A stretch of 64,000 nucleotides of DNA from Vreelandella olivaria (lineage in GTDB: Bacteria > Pseudomonadota > Gammaproteobacteria > Pseudomonadales > Halomonadaceae), in NCBI RefSeq assembly GCF_023507745.1, contig NZ_JALPZO010000164.1, positions 104,415-168,414 on the forward strand, in the 5' to 3' direction. The position numbers were made by a program, and so were the translations under genes. Each line of letters opens with the position of its first letter. The stretch's first letter is position 1. Shown here piece by piece: positions 54,713-63,982 of this stretch. Under the pieces are notes generated by a model. The model did no database searches. It saw nothing but the letters and a program-made list of their open reading frames with translations, and was not told where the DNA came from.

Positions 54713-55732
54713 TTAACGTGCATCAGCCAGGAGTCCGTGCCCAGCATCTAATAGCCCCATGGTATTCATGACAGCGACCAGCTTATCGGCATACAGAGGG
54801 TCGGTAGCATAACCGCTTCGCTGCAGCTCGTAAGCAGCCTGTTCCGCGCTGGCAGCCTGAACAACACCTGCATAACGAGGGTTGTTACCAATCAAGTTGG
54901 CGTAATCAGTAAACGCATGCTCAAAAGAGTCATAGACACGAAATGTATCAACCAACTGGGTTCGACGACCATTAATATATTCATGAGTGACAATATTAGT
55001 GGTCTTACCCTGCCAATAGCTACCTGCTTTTATTCCAAAAAGGTTGTGGCTGTTACCCCCTTGACGGGTGGCAATTTCATGGCGCCCCCAGCCCGTTTCC
55101 AGCGCAGCTTGCGCAAGAATCAACTCAGCAGGCACGCCACTGGCCCGGCTAGCAGCCTGGGCGGGTGCAGTCAGTGTTGCCATGAACCGTTTAACATGGT
55201 CAGGCGCTTTGTTGGCAGCTAAAAACTCTGAGGCTGTCGGCCCGTCTGTTTCAGCTGTGGATTGTTGCCTTATCGTTTCCAGCTCCGACAGGAAATGCCC
55301 TTTTACCGAGTTCGCGACACGCTCATCCTGCGGCTGTAGCGCGCCATCCAATACCCGCGGTGTTCCACGCGGGATGCCAGCGATTAGCGCCTGCAGCTCC
55401 TGATCCGCGTTACTAGCCGCATCACCTATCGCTCCTTGCCGCTGGAGCTGTTCCACCAGCGCATCCGCCAAGCCAATACCCCTGGAAGCCATCACCTGTG
55501 ACCATTGCTGATCAAGCATGGACTGATAGAAGTTCGTATCGCGACTGTTTAATAATCCAGAGGTAGGTGTGGCATCACGCATGCTCTTTACCATCATCTG
55601 GATAAATAATGCTTCAAACTGTTGTGCAGCAGCATGTACGCCAGCTTCCGGGTCCACACGCGCACTATGTTGTAGTCGCTGAAAACCGCTCATATCCAAA
55701 GCAAACTGGCTGGTCATATCACCCATGCTCAT
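54713..55732 (-). CDS. flgJ: Rod-cap protein and peptidoglycan hydrolase FlgJ
   Basis: A 339-residue two-domain FlgJ. The N-terminal rod-cap domain (about 1-110) has QQFEALFIQMMVKSMRDATP. The C-terminal glucosaminidase-like domain (about 185-325) has ELILAQAALETGWGRHEI with the catalytic-type Glu, and NLFGIKAGSYWQGK. It cuts peptidoglycan to let the rod through. Its ATG shares one base with the flgI stop (TAATG). Confidence 0.96.
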   Translation of the reverse strand: MSMGDMTSQFALDMSGFQRLQHSARVDPEAGVHAAAQQFEALFIQMMVKSMRDATPTSGLLNSRDTNFYQSMLDQQWSQVMASRGIGLADALVEQLQRQGAIGDAASNADQELQALIAGIPRGTPRVLDGALQPQDERVANSVKGHFLSELETIRQQSTAETDGPTASEFLAANKAPDHVKRFMATLTAPAQAASRASGVPAELILAQAALETGWGRHEIATRQGGNSHNLFGIKAGSYWQGKTTNIVTHEYINGRRTQLVDTFRVYDSFEHAFTDYANLIGNNPRYAGVVQAASAEQAAYELQRSGYATDPLYADKLVAVMNTMGLLDAGHGLLADAR

Positions 55733-56868
55733 TAAATAACCTCCAGTTCAGCACGCAGCGAACCAGAGGCTTTGAGCGCTTCTAGAATGGACATCAAATC
55801 TTGAGGAGTTGCGCCTAAGGCATTAAGTGCATTGACCACTTCATTGAGCTGAGCACCTTCGACTATTTGAAGGTAAGCCTCCTGCTGCTCAATTTCAATA
55901 TCCGTATCAGGCACCACCACCGTTTCACCCTGCCCAAAGGGAGCAGGCTGGCTAACCCCAAACTGGGTGTTAATCATAATTGAGAGGTTACCGTGCGCAA
56001 CCGCTGCCTGGCGTAGCGTAACAGCACTATTCATTACCACAGAGCCAGTGCGGGAATTGAGCACTACACGCGCGGCAGCCTCCATGGGTGTCACCTGAAC
56101 ATTCTCCACCCGAGCCATAAAGCTTACTCGCTCATTGGCATCCATGGGTCCATCCAGCGCAATCACCCTCCCGTTGCGCGCATAGGCAACCGATTGTCCA
56201 AACTCGTTATTAATGGCGGTTACCACACGTTGCGCTGTTCCAAAATCAGAGTCATTGAGCTGTAGCTCCAATAAGCCCCCATTCCCACCCAAATTAAGGG
56301 GCACCTCGCGTTCGACCAGCGCGCCATTGGGTATACGCCCCGAGGCCTGCTGATTGATCTGAACACTACTGCCGCCGGCCTGAGCACCAGCGCCGCCCAC
56401 AAGCATATTGCCCTGAGCAATCGCATAGGTATCGCCATCCGCCCCTTTCAGCGGAGTCATTAATAACGTTCCACCACGCAGGCTCCGAGCATTAGCGATG
56501 GAAGAGACCACCACATCCAAGCGCTGCCCCGGACGCGAAAAAGGGGGCAAATCGGCCGTGACCATAACGGCGGCAACATTGCGCAACTGCAGGTTAGTAC
56601 CTGGCGGCACCGTAACCCCTAATTGCGACAACATGTTGGTTAGGCTTTGGCTGGTAAAGGGCGCCTGAGTGGTTTGATCACCGGTGCTGTCCAAACCAAC
56701 CACCAAGCCATAGCCGACAAGTTGGTTATCACGCACACCTGCAAAATTGGCTAACTCACGCACACGTTCGGCAGCGGCTGTTGTGGCCAACAAACATAGT
56801 GCAATCAGTATTACCAATCGCAGCGCCCACCGCTTGTATATTTGATCACCGCTTAACTGCATTGCCAT
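55732..56868 (-). CDS. flgI: Flagellar P-ring protein FlgI
   Basis: A 378-residue periplasmic protein with a signal peptide ([19 protein letters not shown]). It shows the family blocks [40 protein letters not shown] and [19 protein letters not shown]. It builds the P ring in the peptidoglycan layer. The ATG has GAGG 6 bases upstream. It lies 33 bases after flgH. Confidence 0.97.
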   Translation of the reverse strand: MAMQLSGDQIYKRWALRLVILIALCLLATTAAAERVRELANFAGVRDNQLVGYGLVVGLDSTGDQTTQAPFTSQSLTNMLSQLGVTVPPGTNLQLRNVAAVMVTADLPPFSRPGQRLDVVVSSIANARSLRGGTLLMTPLKGADGDTYAIAQGNMLVGGAGAQAGGSSVQINQQASGRIPNGALVEREVPLNLGGNGGLLELQLNDSDFGTAQRVVTAINNEFGQSVAYARNGRVIALDGPMDANERVSFMARVENVQVTPMEAAARVVLNSRTGSVVMNSAVTLRQAAVAHGNLSIMINTQFGVSQPAPFGQGETVVVPDTDIEIEQQEAYLQIVEGAQLNEVVNALNALGATPQDLMSILEALKASGSLRAELEVI

Positions 56869-56901
56869 TTTAAGCCTCTAATGCCGGGCCTTGAAACGCG
56901 C

Positions 56902-57591
56902 CTAGAACGGCGACACATTTAGGAAGAAGCGCTGCAACCACCCCATATGCTGCGCTTCGTTGATATAACCATCACCAACGTATTCAATACGCGCATCAGC
57001 CACCTGGGTAGAGGGCACGGTGTTCTGTGCGGTTATCGTGCGAGGATTCACGACACCAGAGAAGCGAATAAACTCTGTTCCCTGGTTGATCGCAATCTGC
57101 TTTTCACCACGCACCCGCAAATTACCGTTATTCATGACTTCAAGAACGGAGACCGTAATGGTGCCTGTAAATGAGTTACTGGCCTGTGATCCGCCGCCAC
57201 CAGAAAAAATATTCTCTGATGAGACATCAAAACCGAAGTCTTCAAGGAAATCGATAATGTCAGGGATCTGAGCAACATCAAGGCCCGCAGAACCCGAGCG
57301 GTTAGCATTGGATTGCGAACTTTTGCTGGCACTAACTTCTTCATCAAGCACAATGGTCAGAATATCGCCAATTGAACGAGGGCGACGATCTTCAAACAGT
57401 GGCTGATAGCCGTGTCGTGCCTGATAAATAGAGCCATTGGGGATGGGAGGCGGCCGATCAACAATATTGATCTGCTCTTGCTCACCCACCACAGAAGCAC
57501 GGGGAATCTGCGCACACCCTGCCGCTAGCACAATAAACAATGCCAAACCAACTAGCGTTAAACGACGATACATAGTGTGCAATTCCGGCAT
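56902..57591 (-). CDS. flgH: Flagellar L-ring lipoprotein FlgH
   Basis: A 229-residue outer-membrane ring protein with a lipoprotein signal and lipobox LAAGC, with Cys26 as the modified residue. Conserved features are [38 protein letters not shown] and [17 protein letters not shown]. It ends in [14 protein letters not shown]. The start at 57591 has AGG 7 bases upstream; the ATG at 57573 is the alternative. Confidence 0.97.
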   Translation of the reverse strand: MPELHTMYRRLTLVGLALFIVLAAGCAQIPRASVVGEQEQINIVDRPPPIPNGSIYQARHGYQPLFEDRRPRSIGDILTIVLDEEVSASKSSQSNANRSGSAGLDVAQIPDIIDFLEDFGFDVSSENIFSGGGGSQASNSFTGTITVSVLEVMNNGNLRVRGEKQIAINQGTEFIRFSGVVNPRTITAQNTVPSTQVADARIEYVGDGYINEAQHMGWLQRFFLNVSPF

Positions 57592-57628
57592 GATACAACC
57601 TATTAGTAAGCCCTATTTGTTAACTGTG

Positions 57629-58411
57629 TCAGAGCTGACTTAAGCGCGCCAACATCTCATCACTTGTAGAGACTGCACGGCTATTAATTTCGTAAGCACG
57701 CTGGGTCTGGATCATATTGACCATTTCTTCAACTACATTCACGTTTGATGTTTCCACATAACCCTGAAACAGCCTGCCAGCACCATTATTACCTGGTACA
57801 TCCTGATTAGGCGCTCCTGAAGCACCTGTCTCCAGATACAGGTTGCCACCGATACTTTCCAGGCCCGCTGGATTAATAAACGAGGCCACATTAATTTGGC
57901 CAATGTCAGCATCCTGGGCAATACCAGGTTGGCGAACACTTACCGTGCCATCTTCACCTATGGTGACAGAAAGGGCGTTGGACGGAATAAAGATAGCAGG
58001 CTCTAGAGGGTAGCCATTGGCTGTCACCATCTGGCCATTTTCATTTAACTGAAAACTACCATCCCGGGTATAACCAACCGTGCCATCAGGCAGCAGCACC
58101 TGAAAAAAACCTTCTCCATTAATGGCCAGATCCCGGGAATTGCCAGTCTCTTCAAGGCCTCCCTGAGTGTGCAAACGTTCCGTGGCCACCGCACGCACGC
58201 CAGTGCCTATCTGCATACCAGACGGGAGCCTGTCCTGAATATTATTCTGCGCACCCGGCTGGCGCATATTTTGGTATAGCAAGTCTTCAAACACCGGGCG
58301 GGAACGTTTGAAACCATTGGTACTGACGTTGGCCAGGTTATTTGAAATAACATCAAGTTTTGTTTGCTGAGACTCCAGCCCCGTCTTAGCGGTCCACAAA
58401 GACTTAATCAT
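57629..58411 (-). CDS. flgG: Distal rod protein FlgG
   Basis: A 260-residue rod protein: N-terminal helix [20 protein letters not shown], the [19 protein letters not shown] segment, and the C-terminal helix [20 protein letters not shown]. Length matches the family. It lies in flgB-J order between flgF and flgH. Confidence 0.97.
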   Translation of the reverse strand: MIKSLWTAKTGLESQQTKLDVISNNLANVSTNGFKRSRPVFEDLLYQNMRQPGAQNNIQDRLPSGMQIGTGVRAVATERLHTQGGLEETGNSRDLAINGEGFFQVLLPDGTVGYTRDGSFQLNENGQMVTANGYPLEPAIFIPSNALSVTIGEDGTVSVRQPGIAQDADIGQINVASFINPAGLESIGGNLYLETGASGAPNQDVPGNNGAGRLFQGYVETSNVNVVEEMVNMIQTQRAYEINSRAVSTSDEMLARLSQL

Positions 58412-58442
58412 GTTCGTGTTCCCTTAAACTGAGAGGCTGCTA

Positions 58443-59201
58443 TCAGCCCTGAATGGATAGAATACTATTAGCCCGCTGAGCGTTTTCATCTGCCGTACTG
58501 AGCACTTTCATCTGCATGTCATACCGGCGGGCCACATCAATCATGGAGACCATGGCGTCTATAGCGCTGACATTACTGCCTTCAAGTGCCCCGCTAACCA
58601 TCCGCGCCTCTTCGTTTGCCGGTAGCGGGACGGCTATACCTTCTTCATTAAGAGGCGCCCGAAATAGGCCATCATCACCCCGTGAAAACATCTGCTCATC
58701 GGGTGTAACGAGCTTAATACGCCCCACATCCACCAAAGCGGCAGGCCCTTCGCCCTGGGGGATGGCACTGATAGTACCATCCGCACCAATAGAAATTTGT
58801 GCCCCCTGGGGAAGTGCTATCGGGCCACCTTCACCCATCACTGGCCGACCAACGCTTAATAGCACACCATCATTATCCAGCTGAAGATCGCCTCTTCGTG
58901 TGTAAGCTTCGGTACCGTCATCAGCTAATACAGCCATCCATGCATTATCCTGCATGGCGATATCGAGCGTACGACCAGTACGCTCAATCGGGCCTTGCGA
59001 GAAATCCGTGCCGGGCGTGGTAGTAACCGCCGATACACGCGTAGCAAGTGCCCCATCGCCTTGCACCGGCACGGAACGTGCCGCTTGCAGTTGGGCGCGG
59101 AAACCCGCTGTGGATACATTCGACAGGTTTTGGCTGACCACTGCCTGTTGATCCATCGTATGTTTGGCGCCGCTCATGGCGGTATACAGCATCCGATCCA
59201 A
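58443..59201 (-). CDS. flgF: Proximal rod protein FlgF
   Basis: A 252-residue rod protein. The start is TTG at 59201 (MDRMLYTAMSG), supported by AAGGAG 6 bases upstream and by the MDxxIYTAM beginning of other FlgF proteins. The rod-family stretch QQAVVSQNLSNVSTAGFRAQ follows. The C-terminus has SNVSAIDAMVSMIDVARRYD. Confidence 0.95.
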   Translation of the reverse strand: MDRMLYTAMSGAKHTMDQQAVVSQNLSNVSTAGFRAQLQAARSVPVQGDGALATRVSAVTTTPGTDFSQGPIERTGRTLDIAMQDNAWMAVLADDGTEAYTRRGDLQLDNDGVLLSVGRPVMGEGGPIALPQGAQISIGADGTISAIPQGEGPAALVDVGRIKLVTPDEQMFSRGDDGLFRAPLNEEGIAVPLPANEEARMVSGALEGSNVSAIDAMVSMIDVARRYDMQMKVLSTADENAQRANSILSIQG

Positions 59202-59229
59202 AACTTACTCCTTAGGCGAGGCGCCACTA

Positions 59230-60447
59230 TTAAAGGTTAATAATGGTCTGCAGAAGCTCATCCTGAGTGCTGATGCTCTGCGAGTTCGCCTGATAAGCGC
59301 GCTGGGCAATAATCATGTCAACCAGCTCGCTTGCCATATCCACATTGGATGTTTCAATAGCACTAGGCTGGATCAATCCACGCAGACCAGCTCCTGGAGC
59401 GCCTATTAGTTCTTGACCAGATGCTCCAGTGGCAGCCCACAGGTTATCACCATCAGGACGCAGGCCTTCTGGATTACGGAAAGTAACGAGCGCCACCTGA
59501 CCTGCTGCCCGGGATTCTTCATTTGAGTAGTTACGCATGATGGTTCCATCCTCTTCGATGGTAATGCCCACTAATGCGCCTGAGGTATAGCCATCCTGGG
59601 TGGTATCGTTGACTGTTGACTGGCTTGCAAACTGTGTTGAGCCTTCAAAGCTCAAATCAATATCCAAGGTAGCCAAGGGGTTCCCATCACCAAACTCGTC
59701 CGTGTTGAAGAGCGCAGGTACCGTATTATCCGCCTGCAAGGTACCATTTTGGGTAAAGACCAAGCTGCCTAAATCAACATCATAGGTTCCACCATCGGAA
59801 GGCCCACCGGATAACCGGCCATTTACATCCCACTCATTACTGGCAGTTTTCGTAAAATAAATGGATAAATTACGTGCGTTGCCTTGTGAGTCGAATACCG
59901 TGGCATTAGTAGAATAATTGTAAGTATTGGCATTGTTGGCATCGAATGATGCCGTAATAACAGGCTGCCCTGCGTCCAGGTTCAGCGACACGTTAAGCTG
60001 CGTTGAAGCATTGGCCTCTAAATCACCAGGTGGAATCTGCAAAGGCACTACGTTGCCACCTACCTGAACATTGCCTTCTGCATCCGCCGGATAACCCATG
60101 ATTTGTGCGCTCTGAGCATTTACAAGGCGGCCATCTGCGGTCATCGTTAACTGGCCATTGCGTGAATAGCCAATCTCACCGTTGGTCTGCTGGAAGCGGA
60201 AGAAGCCCTCGCCAGCAATGGCTAAGTCCAAGTTGCGGCTGGTAGACTCAATATTGCCCTGATTAAAGTTCTGCAGCACTGTTGATGTACGAACCCCCAG
60301 CCCGATACGAGAAGTAGCAAATACATCGGCAAACTGAACATCAGAGCTTTTAAATCCGACGGTTTGAGAGTTAGCGATATTATTGCCAATCGCTCCCAAT
60401 TTCTGCTGCTGTGCGCTTAAACCGCTGAGTGCCTGCGAAAAACTCAT
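59230..60447 (-). CDS. flgE: Flagellar hook protein FlgE
   Basis: A 405-residue hook subunit. The N-terminus FSQALSGLSAQQQKLGAIGN and the C-terminus ASELVDMIIAQRAYQANSQ are the family's paired helices. A variable surface domain lies between, with the DEFGDGNPLATLDIDLSFEG region. It polymerises into the universal joint under FlgD. Length is normal. Confidence 0.96.
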   Translation of the reverse strand: MSFSQALSGLSAQQQKLGAIGNNIANSQTVGFKSSDVQFADVFATSRIGLGVRTSTVLQNFNQGNIESTSRNLDLAIAGEGFFRFQQTNGEIGYSRNGQLTMTADGRLVNAQSAQIMGYPADAEGNVQVGGNVVPLQIPPGDLEANASTQLNVSLNLDAGQPVITASFDANNANTYNYSTNATVFDSQGNARNLSIYFTKTASNEWDVNGRLSGGPSDGGTYDVDLGSLVFTQNGTLQADNTVPALFNTDEFGDGNPLATLDIDLSFEGSTQFASQSTVNDTTQDGYTSGALVGITIEEDGTIMRNYSNEESRAAGQVALVTFRNPEGLRPDGDNLWAATGASGQELIGAPGAGLRGLIQPSAIETSNVDMASELVDMIIAQRAYQANSQSISTQDELLQTIINL

Positions 60448-60482
60448 GCTACCCCCTGCTTAACATTACGTTTAGCGAATAA

Positions 60483-61169
60483 TTAGAGAATTTGTTTAAT
60501 TTGATCAAGTGACACCTGACCATATACTGCCCCAAGATCTAAGCGCACATCATCACCTCCTGTGCCGGGCGACACCCCTTGTACCAATGCATAATTCAGG
60601 GTCTGAGTATCAAGCTCTTTTCCTTCCGAATCGAATGCCTGATAGTTCACCCGATAAGCTCCCTCTGGCACAGCCTCTCCAGTATTGCTAATGCCTCCCC
60701 AACTGAACGATTCAACCCCTGCAGATACCGCTCCCAGATCGTTGGTATACACTACCTCACCCGACTGACTGGTAATAATGACCTCTACTTTTTCGGCCGG
60801 CTCGGCTAGCTCGATACCAAACGGAGTGGCATAAACACCGTTTTCAGCATCGTTACTCACCATAACGTTATTACCAGGTACCAACACGGCCTTATCAATA
60901 AGACCTGCCGCCTGAAGCGCCTTTGCAGCATCCATTTGCTGGGTAATTCCGTTCAGCGTGTCATTTAATTCTTCGATTCCGCTGACCGTATTGATTTGGG
61001 CTAATTGAGAAGTCATCTCCGCATTTTCCATCGGATTAAGCGGGTCCTGATTCTGCAATTGTGTGATCAGTAACGTCATAAAGCTTTCGCGCAACTCATC
61101 AGATTGACGCGCGGAAAGCGTACTGCCACCGCCATTGACGTTATTCAATACGCTGGTATCAATATTCAT
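60483..61169 (-). CDS. flgD: Hook-cap protein FlgD
   Basis: A 228-residue hook scaffold. The N-terminal export and cap region has LRESFMTLLITQLQNQDPLN and PMENAEMTSQLAQINTVSGI. A C-terminal beta domain (about 110-225) contains YRVNYQAFDSEGKELDT. The ATG lies 2 bases after flgC. Confidence 0.96.
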   Translation of the reverse strand: MNIDTSVLNNVNGGGSTLSARQSDELRESFMTLLITQLQNQDPLNPMENAEMTSQLAQINTVSGIEELNDTLNGITQQMDAAKALQAAGLIDKAVLVPGNNVMVSNDAENGVYATPFGIELAEPAEKVEVIITSQSGEVVYTNDLGAVSAGVESFSWGGISNTGEAVPEGAYRVNYQAFDSEGKELDTQTLNYALVQGVSPGTGGDDVRLDLGAVYGQVSLDQIKQIL

Positions 61170-61171
61170 GT

Positions 61172-61582
61172 TCAGCCCTCACCCAGTGACAGTGTCTGCA
61201 TCATCATCTGCTTCGTTGTATTGAACACTTCAACATTCGCCTGATAAGAGCGCGAGGCAGAGATCATATTAACCATTTCGTGAACTGGCTCGACATTAGG
61301 TTTGGCAACATAACCATCTTCATCGGCAGCAGGGTGATTTGGCATATACTCAAGGCGCAGCGGAGAATCATCATTCACCACGTCTGTAACACGAACACCG
61401 CCAACACCGTAACGATTATTTTGTGCCTGGGTTTGAAACATAACCTGCTTGGCCCGATAGGTTTCTCCATCAGGGCCTGCAATGCTATCGGCATTGGCCA
61501 TATTGCTAGCCGTTACGTTCATTCGCTGCGCCTGGGCGCTCATCGCAGAGCTGGCAATATCAAAGGCTGAAAACATCGACAT
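61172..61582 (-). CDS. flgC: Proximal rod protein FlgC
   Basis: A 136-residue rod protein. It starts FSAFDIASSAMSAQAQRMNV, shows SNMANADSIAGPDGETYRAK, and ends with EMVNMISASRSYQANVEVFN. Length and motifs are standard. It lies 24 bases after flgB. Confidence 0.97.
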   Translation of the reverse strand: MSMFSAFDIASSAMSAQAQRMNVTASNMANADSIAGPDGETYRAKQVMFQTQAQNNRYGVGGVRVTDVVNDDSPLRLEYMPNHPAADEDGYVAKPNVEPVHEMVNMISASRSYQANVEVFNTTKQMMMQTLSLGEG

Positions 61583-61606
61583 AGATCATTGTCTCCTGTT
61601 GCAAGG

Positions 61607-62038
61607 TTATTCAGACTGCATCGCGTTTTTCAGTCCCTGAATACGGCTATTTAGAATCGTCAACGCAGCTTGGTAGCGAACGGCATTATCGGCAAACTGC
61701 GTTCGTTCACGATCCATATCGACGGTATTGCCATCCAAGCTTGGCTGATCGGGAATCCGGTAGAGTAGATCCGTACTGCTTGCACTACGCCAGGCGGGCC
61801 CCTGGCCAGCCAGGTGGCGTTCTGAGGTACGCGCCAATGCTACTCCACCACTTTTCCCGGACTCTGCCTGACCATTATTTACTGCTTTCTTTAGTTCACT
61901 GGCAAAATTGATATCGCGTGCCTTATAGTTCGGCGTATCGGCATTAGCAATATTGGCAGCCAGGACCTCATGACGCGCTTGCCGCAAGCTCAGCGCCTGC
62001 TGGTGAAAATTAAAGGCGGATTCGAGTTGGTCAATCAT
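61607..62038 (-). CDS. flgB: Proximal rod protein FlgB
   Basis: A 143-residue rod protein, first gene of flgBCDEFGHIJ. Conserved parts are ALSLRQARHEVLAANIANAD, TPNYKARDINFASELKKA and DGNTVDMDRERTQFADNAVR. It is divergent from flgA. The roughly 190-base region between them should hold both class II promoters, but I could not identify an FlhDC box with confidence. Confidence 0.97.
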   Translation of the reverse strand: MIDQLESAFNFHQQALSLRQARHEVLAANIANADTPNYKARDINFASELKKAVNNGQAESGKSGGVALARTSERHLAGQGPAWRSASSTDLLYRIPDQPSLDGNTVDMDRERTQFADNAVRYQAALTILNSRIQGLKNAMQSE

Positions 62039-62230
62039 GCCGTCCCTCGCTCGCTGAGAGGCAAAAACAAAACAGAGATTGTTGATAATGAATAATAGAC
62101 ACCGCTACGTCAGCCTAAAGCATGGAACAACCGCCGTTTACACCAGTATTTCATATGATGCTCAAGGTGCTTTTGCATTAGACTTTATAACCGATGTTTA
62201 TCATCTGCCTTTCGATTGAGCGACTCATCC

Positions 62231-62947
62231 ATGCCCTACTTGCCGCGTCCAGCATTATGCTGCTTGGCAATCTTCAAGCATTTTGTGCTTTTTTGCCTTC
62301 TCTGTTTTTTCACCACCCTGCCCGCGCAAGCCAATGACCAGGCACTTGTGGAGGCCGTACACCAGTTTCTTTATCAGGAGTCCCAGGCAGTCGGCCAAGA
62401 GGTACTCATCGATATCTCCCCACCCTCTCCTCACTTACCCACCTGTATAGAACCAGAGCCCTTTTTCCCTAATGCGAACCAATCACCTATTGGGCGGGTC
62501 TCTGTAGGCGTTCGTTGTGGTGAAAACCGTCGACAGGTTCGATATATCCAGGCACAAATTGATATCATTGGCAGCTATATGGTCGCCAGTCGGGATATAA
62601 ATAGAGGCACAGTGATAACGAGTGACATGCTTAGTCAGCGTGAAGGGAATCTTGGAGATCTCGCCGCCCAAGCCCTGACCAGCCAGGAGGAAATTATTGG
62701 CATGGTCGCTCAACGCCCAATTAGAAGTGGCAGTACCTTCCAGGCTCATTTCCTTCAAGCCCCCCATCTTGTGGAACGAGGGCAGCGTGTTACTGTCATT
62801 GCAGAAGGGGCAGGTTTTCGTGTATCACGCGAAGGGGAGGCCCTTGAGAATGGCGCCCAGGGCGAACGCATTCGGGTACGTTTCGATACCCGTGAAATAG
62901 TATCGGCGCGCGTTACCGGCCAAGGTACTCTAATGGTAGATTTTTGA
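62231..62947 (+). CDS. flgA: P-ring assembly chaperone FlgA
   Basis: A 238-residue periplasmic chaperone for FlgI. A hydrophobic signal peptide (HFVLFCLLCFFTTLPAQA) is followed by the FlgA/SAF-like domain: VASRDINRGTVITSDMLSQR, AQRPIRSGSTFQAHFLQAP, and the ending VSARVTGQGTLMVDF. The ATG at 62231 is chosen; a TTG at 62216 is possible. It is the first of flgA-flgM-flgN, and the flgMN promoter begins 10 bases after its stop. Confidence 0.95.
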   Translation: MPYLPRPALCCLAIFKHFVLFCLLCFFTTLPAQANDQALVEAVHQFLYQESQAVGQEVLIDISPPSPHLPTCIEPEPFFPNANQSPIGRVSVGVRCGENRRQVRYIQAQIDIIGSYMVASRDINRGTVITSDMLSQREGNLGDLAAQALTSQEEIIGMVAQRPIRSGSTFQAHFLQAPHLVERGQRVTVIAEGAGFRVSREGEALENGAQGERIRVRFDTREIVSARVTGQGTLMVDF

Positions 62948-62956
62948 CGTGTTGCC

Positions 62957-62983
62957 TAAAGTCTTCCCCGTTCAGGCCGATAG
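62957..62983 (+). promoter_or_regulatory. Sigma-28 (FliA) promoter for flgMN
   Basis: TAAAGTCT (62957-62964), an 11-base spacer, then GCCGATAG (62976-62983), differing from the E. coli consensus at two positions. It lies 51 bases before flgM and allows FliA to raise its own anti-sigma factor, the usual feedback loop. Confidence 0.92.
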
Positions 62984-63033
62984 TTAATATCCATAGCGCA
63001 TGACGCCCCAACGTTGACGATGAGGCACACAAA

Positions 63034-63297
63034 GTGAAAATTGACAACATCAATCCACTGTTACGCTCCAATCAAGCGCATCAGCATGATGATACACAGA
63101 AGGTGAGCGGAGCAAAGCCACCTGAGCCAGGCAGTACACAAGAGTCCACGCAACTTAGCCAGTCGCGTGTTGATGACTCCCAAGACATTGATATGGCGAA
63201 AGTTGAAGAGATACGTGATGCTATTCGCGAAGGACGGCTTGAAATACGTGCCGAGCGCATTGCGGACAGCCTAATTGCTAATTTAAAAGAGTCTTAA
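63034..63297 (+). CDS. flgM: Anti-sigma-28 factor FlgM
   Basis: An 87-residue protein that binds FliA and is exported once the hook is complete. The N-terminal half is polar and unstructured; the C-terminal sigma-binding part reads VEEIRDAIREGRLEIRAERI then ADSLIANL. The start is GTG at 63034 (MKIDNINPL), with GAGG upstream. It is 10 bases before flgN. Confidence 0.96.
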   Translation: MKIDNINPLLRSNQAHQHDDTQKVSGAKPPEPGSTQESTQLSQSRVDDSQDIDMAKVEEIRDAIREGRLEIRAERIADSLIANLKES

Positions 63298-63307
63298 GAG
63301 ACCAGTT

Positions 63308-63757
63308 ATGGGCCTTTCTCGTCTGCTTTTTGACCAACAGCAACGCCTTGATGAATTGATATCTCTACTTTCCAGCGAGCAAGCACAGCTGACGAAAGGG
63401 GATATTGATGGTGCAGTGCTCACTGAGATAGCACAAAAAAAGCAGGCTTTGCTCAACGAGTTGGAGCGTATTGAAACGCTGCGGCGTGGCATACAGAAGC
63501 GCCTCGGTTACAGTGACGGTGCCACTGGAGCGATCACTGCCGCCACTGATGCAAACTGCGAAGCTGCCTGGGAAACTCTACTGGAAAAAAGTGAGCGCGC
63601 CGCCCGAATGAACATGCTAACAGGACAGATGCTTTCACTTCGGATGAAACACAATCAAGAAATGTTGGACTATATCCGACAAATTGCCGAAAAAACTCTC
63701 TATAAGCCTGATGGGCGCAATGATGCTCAACCAGGCCGCATTAACGCCTCCGCTTAA
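63308..63757 (+). CDS. flgN: Flagellar export chaperone FlgN
   Basis: A 149-residue helical protein: LLFDQQQRLDELISLLSSEQ at the N-terminus and LTGQMLSLRMKHNQEMLDYI near the C-terminus, typical of FlgN, the chaperone for FlgK and FlgL. It is 10 bases after flgM and shares its sigma-28 promoter. Confidence 0.93.
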   Translation: MGLSRLLFDQQQRLDELISLLSSEQAQLTKGDIDGAVLTEIAQKKQALLNELERIETLRRGIQKRLGYSDGATGAITAATDANCEAAWETLLEKSERAARMNMLTGQMLSLRMKHNQEMLDYIRQIAEKTLYKPDGRNDAQPGRINASA

Positions 63758-63800
63758 TATAGATACCCCTCTCGCTCTCCAAGCCACACATTCCAAGCGC

Positions 63801-63896
63801 CTAAGCGCTAATGAAAAGCTTTTCCCGCGTACTTCCAGAACGTTTATCGTGAATCCGCTGCGGGGAAAGCAGCCGATCCCAGTGCATCTGTGCCAT
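63801..63896 (-). pseudogene. Short ORF resembling the broken 5' end of a dGTPase (dgt-like) gene
   Basis: A 31-residue frame starts at the ATG 63896 with a perfect AAGGAGG 6 bases upstream and stops at 63801. Its opening MHWDRLLSPQRI resembles the start of dNTP triphosphohydrolases (MxWxxLLSxxR). Past the stop, in another frame, SFSLALRRLE weakly recalls the family's FSSAFRRLQ. No further family sequence follows before flgN. I read it as a truncated and frameshifted relic. It could instead be a small expressed peptide, since the translation start is so strong. Confidence 0.4.
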
Positions 63897-63953
63897 AGTC
63901 TTCCTCCTTGAGCACTGCATTTTGACACAAATCCTGACCTGATAAACAACAAA

Positions 63954-63982
63954 AAGCCCCGAACACACTGTGCTCGGGGCTT
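63954..63982. terminator. Strong intrinsic terminator near the window end
   Basis: AAGCCCCGA (63954-63962) pairs perfectly with TCGGGGCTT (63974-63982) across an 11-base loop. On the minus strand it is followed by TTTTTGTTGT, a good T-run; on the plus strand by CTCTT. It probably ends a minus-strand gene lying beyond the window and may also stop flgMN read-through. Confidence 0.8.

Noticed and set aside
62039..62230. An FlhDC box between flgB and flgA
   Set aside because: Several AT-rich stretches loosely resemble half-sites, but none forms a convincing inverted pair at the known spacing.
63635..63952. A 105-residue minus-strand open frame over the flgN 3' end
   Set aside because: It overlaps flgN antisense. 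Only the separate frame starting at 63896 has a ribosome site, and that one stops after 31 residues.
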